The notes under the pieces were generated by a model, which was not told where the DNA came from, did no database searches, and was given only the letters and a program-made list of their open reading frames with translations. From Desulfonatronospira sp. (GTDB lineage: Bacteria; Desulfobacterota; Desulfovibrionia; Desulfovibrionales; Desulfonatronovibrionaceae), in contig PWGS01000192.1 in the NCBI GenBank assembly GCA_003554505.1, positions 1 to 9,656 on the forward strand: 9,656 bases of DNA, written 5' to 3'. A program made the translations under genes and the position numbers. This document shows, piece by piece, positions 1-6,291 of this stretch. The first letter of the stretch is position 1; the number at the start of each line of letters is the position of its first letter.

Positions 1-95
1 GCCTCTTTTCCGAAGTCGCCCAGGGAACGCTCATCTCGGATGCCATTGCTATTATGGCAAGCCTTGACCTGGTAATACCGGAGATAGACAGATGA
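1..95 (+). CDS. nuoD: NuoD, complex I quinone-site subunit (3' end only)
   Basis: Only the last 30 codons are visible, in the frame starting at position 3 and ending at the TGA at 93-95. The peptide ends in DAIAIMASLDLVIPEIDR, which matches the closing pattern of NuoD and of related [NiFe]-hydrogenase large subunits (the family form is like ADVVAIIGTLDIVLGEVDR). NuoD is the 49-kDa-type peripheral-arm subunit that forms the quinone-reducing pocket with NuoB and NuoH. The stop overlaps the nuoH start by ATGA, so the two are translationally coupled. A fused NuoCD is possible because the 5' part lies outside the window. Identity rests on a short tail plus position next to nuoH. Confidence 0.82.
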   Translation, partial: LFSEVAQGTLISDAIAIMASLDLVIPEIDR

Positions 96-1075
96 TAGAA
101 GCAATACCTACGCCGTTTATTGTTATTTTTGTGGGTCTTCTGGCGGTCATGGCCTTTGTCGGCCTAAACGCCGTGGTCCTGGTGTATCTGGAAAGGAAAA
201 TAGCAGGTTTCATCCACAGGCGGCCCGGTCCCTACGAAGTGGGACCGCCCTGCTTTCCCCACGGGATCCTGCAGCCCGTTGCCGACGGTCTCAAACTGGT
301 GGGCAAGCAGATCTTCACCCCCAAGGGGGCGGACAGTTTCCTGTACTGGCTGGCACCAATGATATCCATCGCCCCGGCCATAGTCTGCTTTATTGTCATC
401 CCCTTCGGTCCGCATCTGCAGGTAATAAATACCAATGTGGGCCTGATCCTGATCCTGGCTTTCACCGGGATCAACGTCCTGGCTCTGTGCCTGGCCGGAT
501 GGGCCTCGCAGAACAAGTACGGGCTCATAGGCGCGGCCAGGGATATCTCTCAGGGCGTGGCCTATGAAATCCCTCTGCTCCTGGTGGTTCTGTCCATTGT
601 GTTCATGACCGGCACCTTCAACCTTTTTGATATCGCCGACGGACAGGGAGCCTGGCCGTGGCAGTGGTACATAGTCTATCAGCCCCTGGCCTTTATTCTC
701 TTTTTCATCTGCGCCCTGGCCGAAACCAACAGGAACCCCTTCGACCTGCCCGAGGCCGAAAGCGAACTTACCGCCGGATTTCACACCGAATATTCGGGCA
801 TGGCCTTTGCCTGCTTTTTTCTGGCGGAATACGCCTACATGGTGGTTGCAGCCTGCATCATGGCCATTCTTTTCCTGGGCGGATTCCAGGGGCCGGGTGC
901 TCCCGGAATATGGTGGTTTCTGGCCAAGATCTATGTCCTGCTGCTGATCATGATCTGGATCAGGTGGACTTTTCCAAGGGTTCGTTTTGATCAGCTGCTC
1001 AATATCTGCTGGAAATGGCTGATCCCTTTGGCCGTTCTTAATCTTCTGATAACCTTGGCGGTGATTGCCTTATGA
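92..1075 (+). CDS. nuoH: NuoH, quinone-channel membrane subunit of complex I
   Basis: A 327-residue membrane protein, normal length for NuoH/ND1 (family has eight main membrane helices). It forms the membrane part of the quinone entry chamber and links the Fe-S arm to the pumps. Family motifs are visible in order: ERK at 34-36 and RPGP at 44-47 in the first loop, LQPVADGLKL at about 60-69, GWASQNKYGLIGAAR at 136-150 followed by the conserved YE (E159), the acidic quinone-side loop AETNRNPFDLPEAESEL at 210-226, and RWTFPRVRFDQ at 291-301. The first loop reads PYEVGP where many homologues have PNRVGP, a variable place in the family. The ATG at 92 follows GGAG (80-83) with 8 nt spacing and overlaps the nuoD stop; its own stop overlaps the nuoI start. 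Identity is certain. Confidence 0.97.
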   Translation: MIEAIPTPFIVIFVGLLAVMAFVGLNAVVLVYLERKIAGFIHRRPGPYEVGPPCFPHGILQPVADGLKLVGKQIFTPKGADSFLYWLAPMISIAPAIVCFIVIPFGPHLQVINTNVGLILILAFTGINVLALCLAGWASQNKYGLIGAARDISQGVAYEIPLLLVVLSIVFMTGTFNLFDIADGQGAWPWQWYIVYQPLAFILFFICALAETNRNPFDLPEAESELTAGFHTEYSGMAFACFFLAEYAYMVVAACIMAILFLGGFQGPGAPGIWWFLAKIYVLLLIMIWIRWTFPRVRFDQLLNICWKWLIPLAVLNLLITLAVIAL

Positions 1076-1611
1076 TAGTGAAAAGCTTGAGCGAAACCCT
1101 GTCGGGCATGTGGAGCCTTCTGGTGGGGATGAGGGTGACCGCGGGCAACTTCAAGTCTCCCCAGATAACCGTCCATTACCCGCGTCAGGTAACCAACCTG
1201 GATGGCTACCGGGGACACATAGAGCTTGTTCCAAGCGATGAAGATCCCACGAAGTCCAAGTGCATAGCCTGCAGCAACTGCGTGCGCATCTGCCCCGGTG
1301 CCTGCATTTCCCTCAAGGCCAGCAAGCCCAAAAAGAAAGCGGCGGCGGAAAAGAAGGATGCTCCGGGGACCGAGACCGAGACTCAGCCCGAGGGCAAAAA
1401 AGAAGCTCCGCCCAAAAAGGCCAAGCCCGAACTGCAGTCGTTTGTTCTGGACTACAATTATTGCTGCCTTTGTGGTCTATGCGTTGAGAGCTGCCCTTCC
1501 GGGGCCTTGAGGTACTCCAGCGACGTCTATGTAGCCGGATTCACCAGGCAGGAGTTTGTCTACGACCTGCTGTCCAGACTTCAATATCAGGCTCAGAAAA
1601 AGGAGCAGTAA
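1072..1611 (+). CDS. nuoI: NuoI, two-[4Fe-4S] ferredoxin-like subunit with a long charged linker
   Basis: A 179-residue protein carrying two CxxCxxCxxxCP motifs: C64/C67/C70/C74 and C131/C134/C137/C141. These bind clusters N6a and N6b (TYKY/Nqo9 family), which pass electrons towards NuoB and quinone. The family lead-in GYRGHIELVPSDEDPTKSKC and the closing pattern near residues 157-167 (FTRQEFVYDLL) are present. The stretch between the two motifs is unusual: 55 residues separate P75 from C131, against about 27 in E. coli and 35 in Thermus by my recollection. Residues 84-122 are rich in Lys, Glu, Ala and Pro and look disordered. An extra cysteine, C132, sits directly beside the second motif. 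The gene starts in an ATGA overlap with nuoH, with only a weak Shine-Dalgarno (GGTGA, 1060-1064), suggesting coupled translation. It is followed at once by nuoJ. Confidence 0.96.
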   Translation: MIVKSLSETLSGMWSLLVGMRVTAGNFKSPQITVHYPRQVTNLDGYRGHIELVPSDEDPTKSKCIACSNCVRICPGACISLKASKPKKKAAAEKKDAPGTETETQPEGKKEAPPKKAKPELQSFVLDYNYCCLCGLCVESCPSGALRYSSDVYVAGFTRQEFVYDLLSRLQYQAQKKEQ

Positions 1612-2136
1612 ATGGAAAATCTGGAATACGAAAGACTGGCATGGGCGGTGCTCTTCGGGCATATCGCCATAATTGTCGTCGGCGGGTTTATGACTGTGCT
1701 GTCCCAGAGTCTGGGCCGGGCGCTTGTGGGGCTGATAATGACCCTCTTCGGGGTAGCCGGGCTGTTTTTCCTCATGGCGGCTCCCTTCATCGCCCTGATG
1801 CAGATACTTATATACGTGGGAGCAGTCAGCGTACTTATCTTTTTTGCCATAATGCTTACAAATGCGTGGCCAGGAGGCGACGAGAGCGGCAAAAGCCCGG
1901 GAAGGAAGTATATCTACGCCGGACTTGCAGGCCTGGTGCCGGCAGTCATGCTGGCAACAGCTGTCATACGTACGGCCCCGCCATCCTTCCTGGTACCTGA
2001 AGAGACGGAAATAAGCGTACTGGGACGATTTTTCCTGGAGGATTTCATTCTTCCTTTTGAGCTTATTTCTTTGCTTCTGACCATTTCCATGGCCGGAGCA
2101 GTGATCCTGGCATTTGAAATGAGGAGGAAAAAATGA
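1612..2136 (+). CDS. nuoJ: NuoJ, ND6-type membrane subunit of complex I
   Basis: A 174-residue hydrophobic protein with about five predicted membrane spans (roughly 10-30, 36-55, 60-83, 102-120 and 143-168), as expected for NuoJ/ND6. The third span holds the family signature ALMQILIYVGAVSVLIFFA (61-79), including the Y-x-G-A segment (68-71) where the pi-bulge linked to coupling occurs in known structures. The last span has LPFELISLLLTISMAGAV (147-164), another family hallmark. Role: part of the E-channel that relays conformational and proton changes from the quinone site to the pumps. The ATG abuts the nuoI TAA with no gap and is preceded by AAGGAG (1600-1605) inside nuoI. The stop overlaps nuoK by ATGA. 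Confidence 0.95.
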   Translation: MENLEYERLAWAVLFGHIAIIVVGGFMTVLSQSLGRALVGLIMTLFGVAGLFFLMAAPFIALMQILIYVGAVSVLIFFAIMLTNAWPGGDESGKSPGRKYIYAGLAGLVPAVMLATAVIRTAPPSFLVPEETEISVLGRFFLEDFILPFELISLLLTISMAGAVILAFEMRRKK

Positions 2137-2441
2137 GCGTAATGACCATCTACCACCTGGTGGCCATTTTTCTGCTGTGCATGGGCATTTTCGGCATTGC
2201 TTACAGAAGGACGCTGGTGGGGATAGTGCTGGGAATAGAGCTTATTCTCAACGGAGCAGGACTGAGCATAATGGCTTCAGCGCAGCTGACACCGGCCCCC
2301 AATGAACTTGGACAGGTGGGTGCCCTGCTGGTCATGGGCATAGCCGCTGCAGAAGCCACCCTTTTGCTGGCAATTCTGCTTGTAGTGTCCAGGCGCTTTA
2401 AAAACGTTGAGGCCGGAAAACTGATTACTATGCGAGGATAA
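2133..2441 (+). CDS. nuoK: NuoK, ND4L-type membrane subunit of complex I
   Basis: A 102-residue protein with three membrane spans, the usual size of NuoK/ND4L (also the MrpC fold). Both membrane-buried glutamates needed for proton translocation are present: E36 in GIELILNG and E74 in AAAEATLLL, matching E36 and E72 of E. coli. The family pattern GQVGALLVMGIAAAEA (60-75) is clear. NuoK sits between NuoJ and the first antiporter-like subunit, NuoN, and connects the E-channel to the pump row. Translation starts in an ATGA overlap with nuoJ under a strong GAGGAGG (2121-2127). It is the last tightly packed gene; gaps appear after it. Confidence 0.96.
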   Translation: MSVMTIYHLVAIFLLCMGIFGIAYRRTLVGIVLGIELILNGAGLSIMASAQLTPAPNELGQVGALLVMGIAAAEATLLLAILLVVSRRFKNVEAGKLITMRG

Positions 2442-2444
2442 ATA

Positions 2445-2510
2445 ATGTCCTGGGATCCAATGCAGTGCAATGGTATCGCCTCTAGCCCAAATAAGGATGA
2501 TATGACATGA
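2445..2510 (+). CDS. possible 21-codon coupling ORF before the extra pump gene
   Basis: A 21-codon ORF starts at ATG 2445, 3 nt after the nuoK stop, with GAGG (2434-2437) 7 nt upstream. Its TGA (2508-2510) overlaps the ATG of the next gene (2507) as ATGA, the same arrangement that couples D-H, H-I and J-K here. The peptide (starting MSWDPMQCNGIASS) is polar, has no membrane span and resembles nothing I know. It may carry ribosomes across the 65-nt gap and so couple nuoK translation to the extra pump, rather than encode a working protein. It could equally be chance, because an ORF this short is common. Confidence 0.3.
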   Translation: MSWDPMQCNGIASSPNKDDMT

Positions 2511-4018
2511 TTCCCTCTATGCTACTTCAGATAATCTTTGTCCCGGCACTGGTGGCCCTGGTAATCCTGCTTTTCAGGTTCCAGCTGGGCATGAAAGCCG
2601 GATGGGTGGCTGTTGCAGGACTTGCATACACCACTTTCCTGTTGCTTCTGGCTTTTTTTGAAGTCTACAAAGGCACTCCGATTACAGAGACGTATCAGAT
2701 ATTAAAGAACCCGGACATCAGCATTACCCTGGTCGGTGACGGGTTGAGCATAGCCGTGGCCTTTATCTGTAATCTGCTGTGCCTCGCCCTGGGCACATAC
2801 TCCATAAAATATATATATCACCGCATCGAGGTCCTGTACCCGGATACCATTGGGAACAGGGGCGAGATCAGCTGGTATGCCTGTTTTTACTATCTCTTCC
2901 TTTTCTTTCCCGTGGGTTTCATGGGGGTCAGTTTCGCAAGCGATCTGGTGCTCATGTATTTTTTTCTGGAGATTCTCCCCCTGTTTCTGTTCTTCCTCAT
3001 GGCCTACTTCGGCTATTATGAGCGGGTCTGGGTGGCCATTATATGTACTGTATGGGGAATTTTTTCCGCGCTTTTTTTCCTGGCCGGCGTAGCCATAATC
3101 TACTCCCAGACCGGTTCCTTTCAGATAGAGCATATTCATACCCTCTCCGGTGATCCTATGGCCTTCTGGGCGATTCTTCTGGGGCTGGTGGGAATGATCG
3201 GCAAGCTGGCCATTGTCCCCCTGCATGTCTGGATGCCCTGGGGGCATGCGGAACATCCCACATGTATAGCCGGACTGCTGGCAGTCTATGCCAATATAGC
3301 CGCCTACATTATCGTGCGCATGCTGGTGCTCCCGCTCTGGGAAGACTTTCAGGTATTCGGTCCATATATCATGGTTTTGGCTGTCATCACCATGATATAT
3401 GGTTCACTTTTGACCCTGGCCCAGAGGGATATGAAGCGCATCCCGGCCTGCTCCACCATCAGTCAGAGTGCTTACTCCATGCTGGGCATAGGCGCCCTGA
3501 CCGCTGCAAGCATCGAGGGAGGCCTGTTCTTTTTCCTGAGCCACATCATGGGCAAGACGGTCTTCTTTTCCGCATGCGGCCTTGTGGTGTACATGACTCA
3601 CATCAGAAATGTTAAATACCTGGGCGGGCTGGGCGCGAAAATGCCCATTACGGCCCTGGTTTTTCTAAGCGGCGGAATGATGCTGGCCGGCATACCTCCC
3701 TTCAGCAGTTTTGCAGCGGAAGTGGTGATGTTTGCCGGCATATTCGAGCGCGGGGATACTTTCGGCCTTGTAATCGGCATTATCGGGCTTTTGGCGATAC
3801 TGCTCAGTATATCCTACGCCGTGCATTTCACCCGCATAATATTCTTCGGTCCATTGCCTGAAAAGCTGGCCAATGATGACCATATCAAGGATCCGCCCTG
3901 GGTCATGCTGGCGCCTTTGATCGTCATAATCCTGTTTTCGGCATTTCTCGGGTTGTATCCGACCCTGGTCATGGAGCTTTTCGAGCCGGTGATCAGCACG
4001 GCCATAGCCAACATGTAA
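2507..4018 (+). CDS. extra NuoM/MrpD-like proton-pump subunit of complex I
   Basis: A 503-residue antiporter-like membrane protein of the NuoL/M/N-MrpA/D family, inserted between nuoK and nuoL in addition to a complete nuoL, nuoM and nuoN. Channel residues can be placed: TM5 glutamate E155 (FFLEILPLF), TM7 lysine K233 (GKLAIVPLHVWMPWGHAEHPT begins at G232), and TM12 glutamate E405 (SFAAEVVMF). The central TM8 lysine, expected in LLKMGTYGLLR-type segments, is replaced by N263 (AVYANIAAYIIVR). The TM11 segment SHIMGKTVFFSACG (345-358) with K350 resembles NuoL/MrpD more than NuoM, whose usual form is NHG..TGALFL, so the origin may be outside canonical NuoM. The start is the ATG at 2507 with AAGGA (2493-2497) 9 nt upstream. 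I infer a fourth pump in the same complex; the lengthened NuoL lateral helix supports this. An unrelated antiporter is unlikely given its place inside the operon. Confidence 0.85.
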   Translation: MIPSMLLQIIFVPALVALVILLFRFQLGMKAGWVAVAGLAYTTFLLLLAFFEVYKGTPITETYQILKNPDISITLVGDGLSIAVAFICNLLCLALGTYSIKYIYHRIEVLYPDTIGNRGEISWYACFYYLFLFFPVGFMGVSFASDLVLMYFFLEILPLFLFFLMAYFGYYERVWVAIICTVWGIFSALFFLAGVAIIYSQTGSFQIEHIHTLSGDPMAFWAILLGLVGMIGKLAIVPLHVWMPWGHAEHPTCIAGLLAVYANIAAYIIVRMLVLPLWEDFQVFGPYIMVLAVITMIYGSLLTLAQRDMKRIPACSTISQSAYSMLGIGALTAASIEGGLFFFLSHIMGKTVFFSACGLVVYMTHIRNVKYLGGLGAKMPITALVFLSGGMMLAGIPPFSSFAAEVVMFAGIFERGDTFGLVIGIIGLLAILLSISYAVHFTRIIFFGPLPEKLANDDHIKDPPWVMLAPLIVIILFSAFLGLYPTLVMELFEPVISTAIANM

Positions 4019-4096
4019 CCATTGGTTCCGGACTGAACCGCAGACTGCAAATGCAGCCAAGAGATACGAACTATAAACCTTGAGGTGGGTACGAAT
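4019..4096 (+). other. gap between extra pump gene and nuoL with two small hairpins
   Basis: A short untranslated gap. It contains GGTTC/GAACC (4024-4028 and 4035-4039, 6-nt loop) and CTGCA/TGCAG (4045-4049 and 4052-4056, 2-nt loop). Neither is followed by a run of T, so they do not look like terminators. They could be mRNA-stability or processing structures, or chance. Confidence 0.25.
4082..4087 (+). promoter_or_regulatory. ribosome-binding site deciding the nuoL start
   Basis: GAGGTG lies 9 nt before the ATG at 4097. A GTG at 4085 in the same frame would add four residues, but it lies inside this Shine-Dalgarno and has none of its own, so the ATG is preferred. Confidence 0.65.
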
Positions 4097-6196
4097 ATGG
4101 ACATTCAGCTTGCGTGGCTCTGCCTGATCTTTCCCTTCATCGGGGTACTGGTCACCCCGTTGCTGGCCCGCATCAGCACCTCCGTAATGAACTTTGGAGC
4201 AGTCTTTTTCTCCTTTCTGGCGGCTGTTTCAGCACTTATGCTTCTCCCGCTGCTTTTCAGCGCAGAGGCCCTGCCTCTGGAATCGCAGCTAGTCTGGCTG
4301 CATACACCCATTACGGTCAGCTTCGGGGTTCTGGTGGATCCCCTGAGCATAGTCGTGGCCAATGTGGGGGCCGTGATCAGTTTTTTCATCATGGTCTACT
4401 GCCTGGGCTACATGAAGGGCGATCCCGGAATCATGCGCTTCTGGATGCTCATGAACGCCTTTATCGGCAGCATGCTGCTTCTGGTCCTGGCCAACAACCT
4501 GATAATCATATTCATCGGCTGGAAACTGGTGGGGCTTTGCAGTTACGGCCTCATCGGTTTTTACTACCGCGACGAAAAGAAATACTGGATCGGAGGCCCC
4601 GAGCCGTATTCCTTCGATACGCCTTCGGCCTGCGGGGTCAAGGCCTTTATTGTCACCAGCGTGGGAGATATGCTCATGCTGGGCGGCATACTCATCATGT
4701 ACTACTATGCCGGGACCTTCAATGTCCTGGAACTCTATCAGACCGCCCCGGAATGGATACCGGCCATGGCTGCCACCCCGGGGATGATAATCCTGGTGAG
4801 CATACTGCTCATTGCCGGTCCGGTGGGCAAGTCAGCCCAGTTTCCACTGCATGAATGGCTTCCCGAGGCCATGTCCGGCCCAGGTCCGGTATCCGCGCTC
4901 ATCCATGCGGCCACCATGGTCAAGAGCGGTGTATTTCTCATTGCCCGGTTCATCCCCATTTTCTATTACGGCTACTGGACAGCAGGCGTGGATGAGGCCA
5001 TGTATTTCTTTCTTATTGTGGCCTGGATCGGGGCCATAACCGCTTTTCTGGCGGCCAGCCAGGGCCTGGGGGCCCTGGAACTGAAGAAGATCCTGGCCTA
5101 CTCCACTGTCAGCCAGATAGGCTACATGATGCTGGCCCTGGGTGTGGCCGGATTCAGCCAGGATCTACTGGTCAAGGGATATGCCGCGGGCACGTTTCAT
5201 CTCATGAGCCACGCCATGTTCAAGGCCTGTCTCTTTCTCTGCGCCGGCACAGTGATCCATGCCGCGCATTCCATATATATAAACGATATGGGCGCCTTGA
5301 GGAAATTTCTGCCTTACACCTGGCTGTTCATGGGCCTGGCCACCCTGTCGCTCATCGGTGTGCCTCCACTGCCCGGATTCTGGAGCAAGGAGGCCGTACT
5401 GCTGGCCACCCTGGAATCCCAGCATATCCTGCTCTTTCTGATAGTGCTTGTGTCAGTTATATTCACCGCATTCTATTCCACTCGCTATTTCGGGATGATG
5501 TTTCACGGCAAGCAAAGCAGGCATATCAAGCAGGAACTGAAGAAACCCCACAACCATGTCCATGAGGGTTACTTCCCCCAGACCTTCGCCTGCGGCGTGC
5601 TGGCGGCCGGGATAGTCATCTTCGGGCTTATGGGCATGAGGGTGGAATATGCCCTGTACGGGCTGTTCGAGACGCAGCTGGGGCAGGATCTGGCACACTC
5701 CACTGTCTTAAGCGTGCCCTCCTTTGACAAGACCCTGATCATGGTCCTGTCCATAGGCAGCGTTTTGATTGGAGTGATACCGGCCTATATGTTCTACATC
5801 GCCAGAAAGTGGGACGCGGACGCCGTCTATGAAAGTTCAAAACTGGTACAGGTCGTTCACACCTTCCTGTGGAACCGGTGGTACATCAACGCCTTCTTAA
5901 ACTGGGTCTTCATTAATGGCGTCATGGGTGCTGCCAGGACCACCGCCCACAGGATAGAAGTAGCTGTCGACGGGCTGATCAACCGTCTCCTGCCAGCCGG
6001 TGTCTTCGGGATCTCCAGGCTGTCAGTCTGGTTTGATAAAAGGGGCATAGACGGTTTTCTGGACGGTTCAGCCTACCATGTCCAGAACAGCGCCGGCGGT
6101 GGACTCTCCCGGCTGCAGGACGGCAGGATCCAGGCGTACCTGGCTCTGGCGGTCATTATTGCCCTTGTAGTCTGCGGCATTATCTGGCTGTCGTGA
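4097..6196 (+). CDS. nuoL: NuoL, distal proton pump with an extended lateral helix
   Basis: Read from the ATG at 4097 this is 699 residues; E. coli NuoL is 613. Family signatures are clear: VDPLSIVVANVG (80-91), GLCSYGLIGFYY (146-157), GKSAQFPLHEWLPEAMSGPG (244-263) with TM7 lysine K245, ALIHAATMVKSGVFLIAR (267-284) with H270 and K276, TM11 FHLMSHAMFKACLF (367-380, K376), and TM12 PPLPGFWSKEAV (423-434, K431). The TM5 glutamate of the usual GWE motif is a lysine, K143 (codon AAA at 4523-4525), and the TM6 motif reads VTSVGD instead of VTRVGD (S188, D191). The TM5-TM6 loop (158-180) is about ten residues longer than in E. coli. After TM15 comes a lateral-helix region (about 595-672) some 28 residues longer than usual, then TM16. 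NuoL sits at the tip of the membrane arm. An extra pump plus a longer clamp suggests a four-pump enzyme. Confidence 0.96.
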   Translation: MDIQLAWLCLIFPFIGVLVTPLLARISTSVMNFGAVFFSFLAAVSALMLLPLLFSAEALPLESQLVWLHTPITVSFGVLVDPLSIVVANVGAVISFFIMVYCLGYMKGDPGIMRFWMLMNAFIGSMLLLVLANNLIIIFIGWKLVGLCSYGLIGFYYRDEKKYWIGGPEPYSFDTPSACGVKAFIVTSVGDMLMLGGILIMYYYAGTFNVLELYQTAPEWIPAMAATPGMIILVSILLIAGPVGKSAQFPLHEWLPEAMSGPGPVSALIHAATMVKSGVFLIARFIPIFYYGYWTAGVDEAMYFFLIVAWIGAITAFLAASQGLGALELKKILAYSTVSQIGYMMLALGVAGFSQDLLVKGYAAGTFHLMSHAMFKACLFLCAGTVIHAAHSIYINDMGALRKFLPYTWLFMGLATLSLIGVPPLPGFWSKEAVLLATLESQHILLFLIVLVSVIFTAFYSTRYFGMMFHGKQSRHIKQELKKPHNHVHEGYFPQTFACGVLAAGIVIFGLMGMRVEYALYGLFETQLGQDLAHSTVLSVPSFDKTLIMVLSIGSVLIGVIPAYMFYIARKWDADAVYESSKLVQVVHTFLWNRWYINAFLNWVFINGVMGAARTTAHRIEVAVDGLINRLLPAGVFGISRLSVWFDKRGIDGFLDGSAYHVQNSAGGGLSRLQDGRIQAYLALAVIIALVVCGIIWLS
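5918..6079 (+). repeat. tandem 27-residue duplication in the NuoL lateral helix
   Basis: Two successive 81-nt units (5918-5998 and 5999-6079) encode residues 608-634 and 635-661. With the fixed 27-residue offset these pairs match: G608/G635, V609/V636, G611/G638, R614/R641, D625/D652 and G626/G653, plus V624/I651, L627/F654, I628/L655 and N629/D656 as similar residues. Typical NuoL has a single unit with this pattern (R, then about ten residues, then VDG). The DNA similarity is modest, so the duplication would be old. It accounts for the extra length of the helix. Confidence 0.6.
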
Positions 6197-6291
6197 TGCA
6201 GTACAGCATAAAGAGCCTTAAAACAGGCCTGATTACCAATTAGAAAATGCGTTAAAAAAATAATTATAAACGTTTGCCGGAGTAGCCGACC
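6197..6291 (+). other. AT-rich gap between nuoL and nuoM
   Basis: The gap holds an A/T-rich pocket at 6237-6270 in an otherwise GC-moderate operon. TATAAA at 6265-6270 resembles a -10 box, but no convincing -35 lies 16-18 nt upstream (TTAGAA at 6240-6245 is 19 nt away). It may be a weak internal promoter or simply an unstructured leader that helps ribosome loading at nuoM. No terminator is seen. Confidence 0.2.

Noticed and set aside
164..784. Long antisense open frame (206 codons) opposite nuoH
   Set aside because: It mirrors the codon structure of nuoH, its product is low-complexity and matches no family, and it lacks a credible start site.
2507..4018. The extra pump as part of an Mrp antiporter or hydrogenase operon
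   Set aside because: Its neighbours are clear nuoH, I, J, K, L, M and N, with no MrpB/E/F/G or hydrogenase subunits. MrpD-like features remain as a hint of origin only.
4024..4056. Hairpins as a terminator between the extra pump and nuoL
   Set aside because: Stems are only 5 bp and no T run follows; the operon continues.
4051..4083. Ten-codon ORF from ATG 4051 in the gap before nuoL
   Set aside because: No ribosome-binding site, and its stop does not overlap the nuoL start, unlike the bridging ORF at 2445-2510.
4085..4096. GTG at 4085 as the nuoL start
   Set aside because: It lies inside the Shine-Dalgarno that serves the ATG at 4097 and has no ribosome-binding site of its own.
6240..6270. 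Internal promoter before nuoM
   Set aside because: A -10-like TATAAA exists, but the best -35 is poor and 19 nt away; kept only as a remark on the gap.
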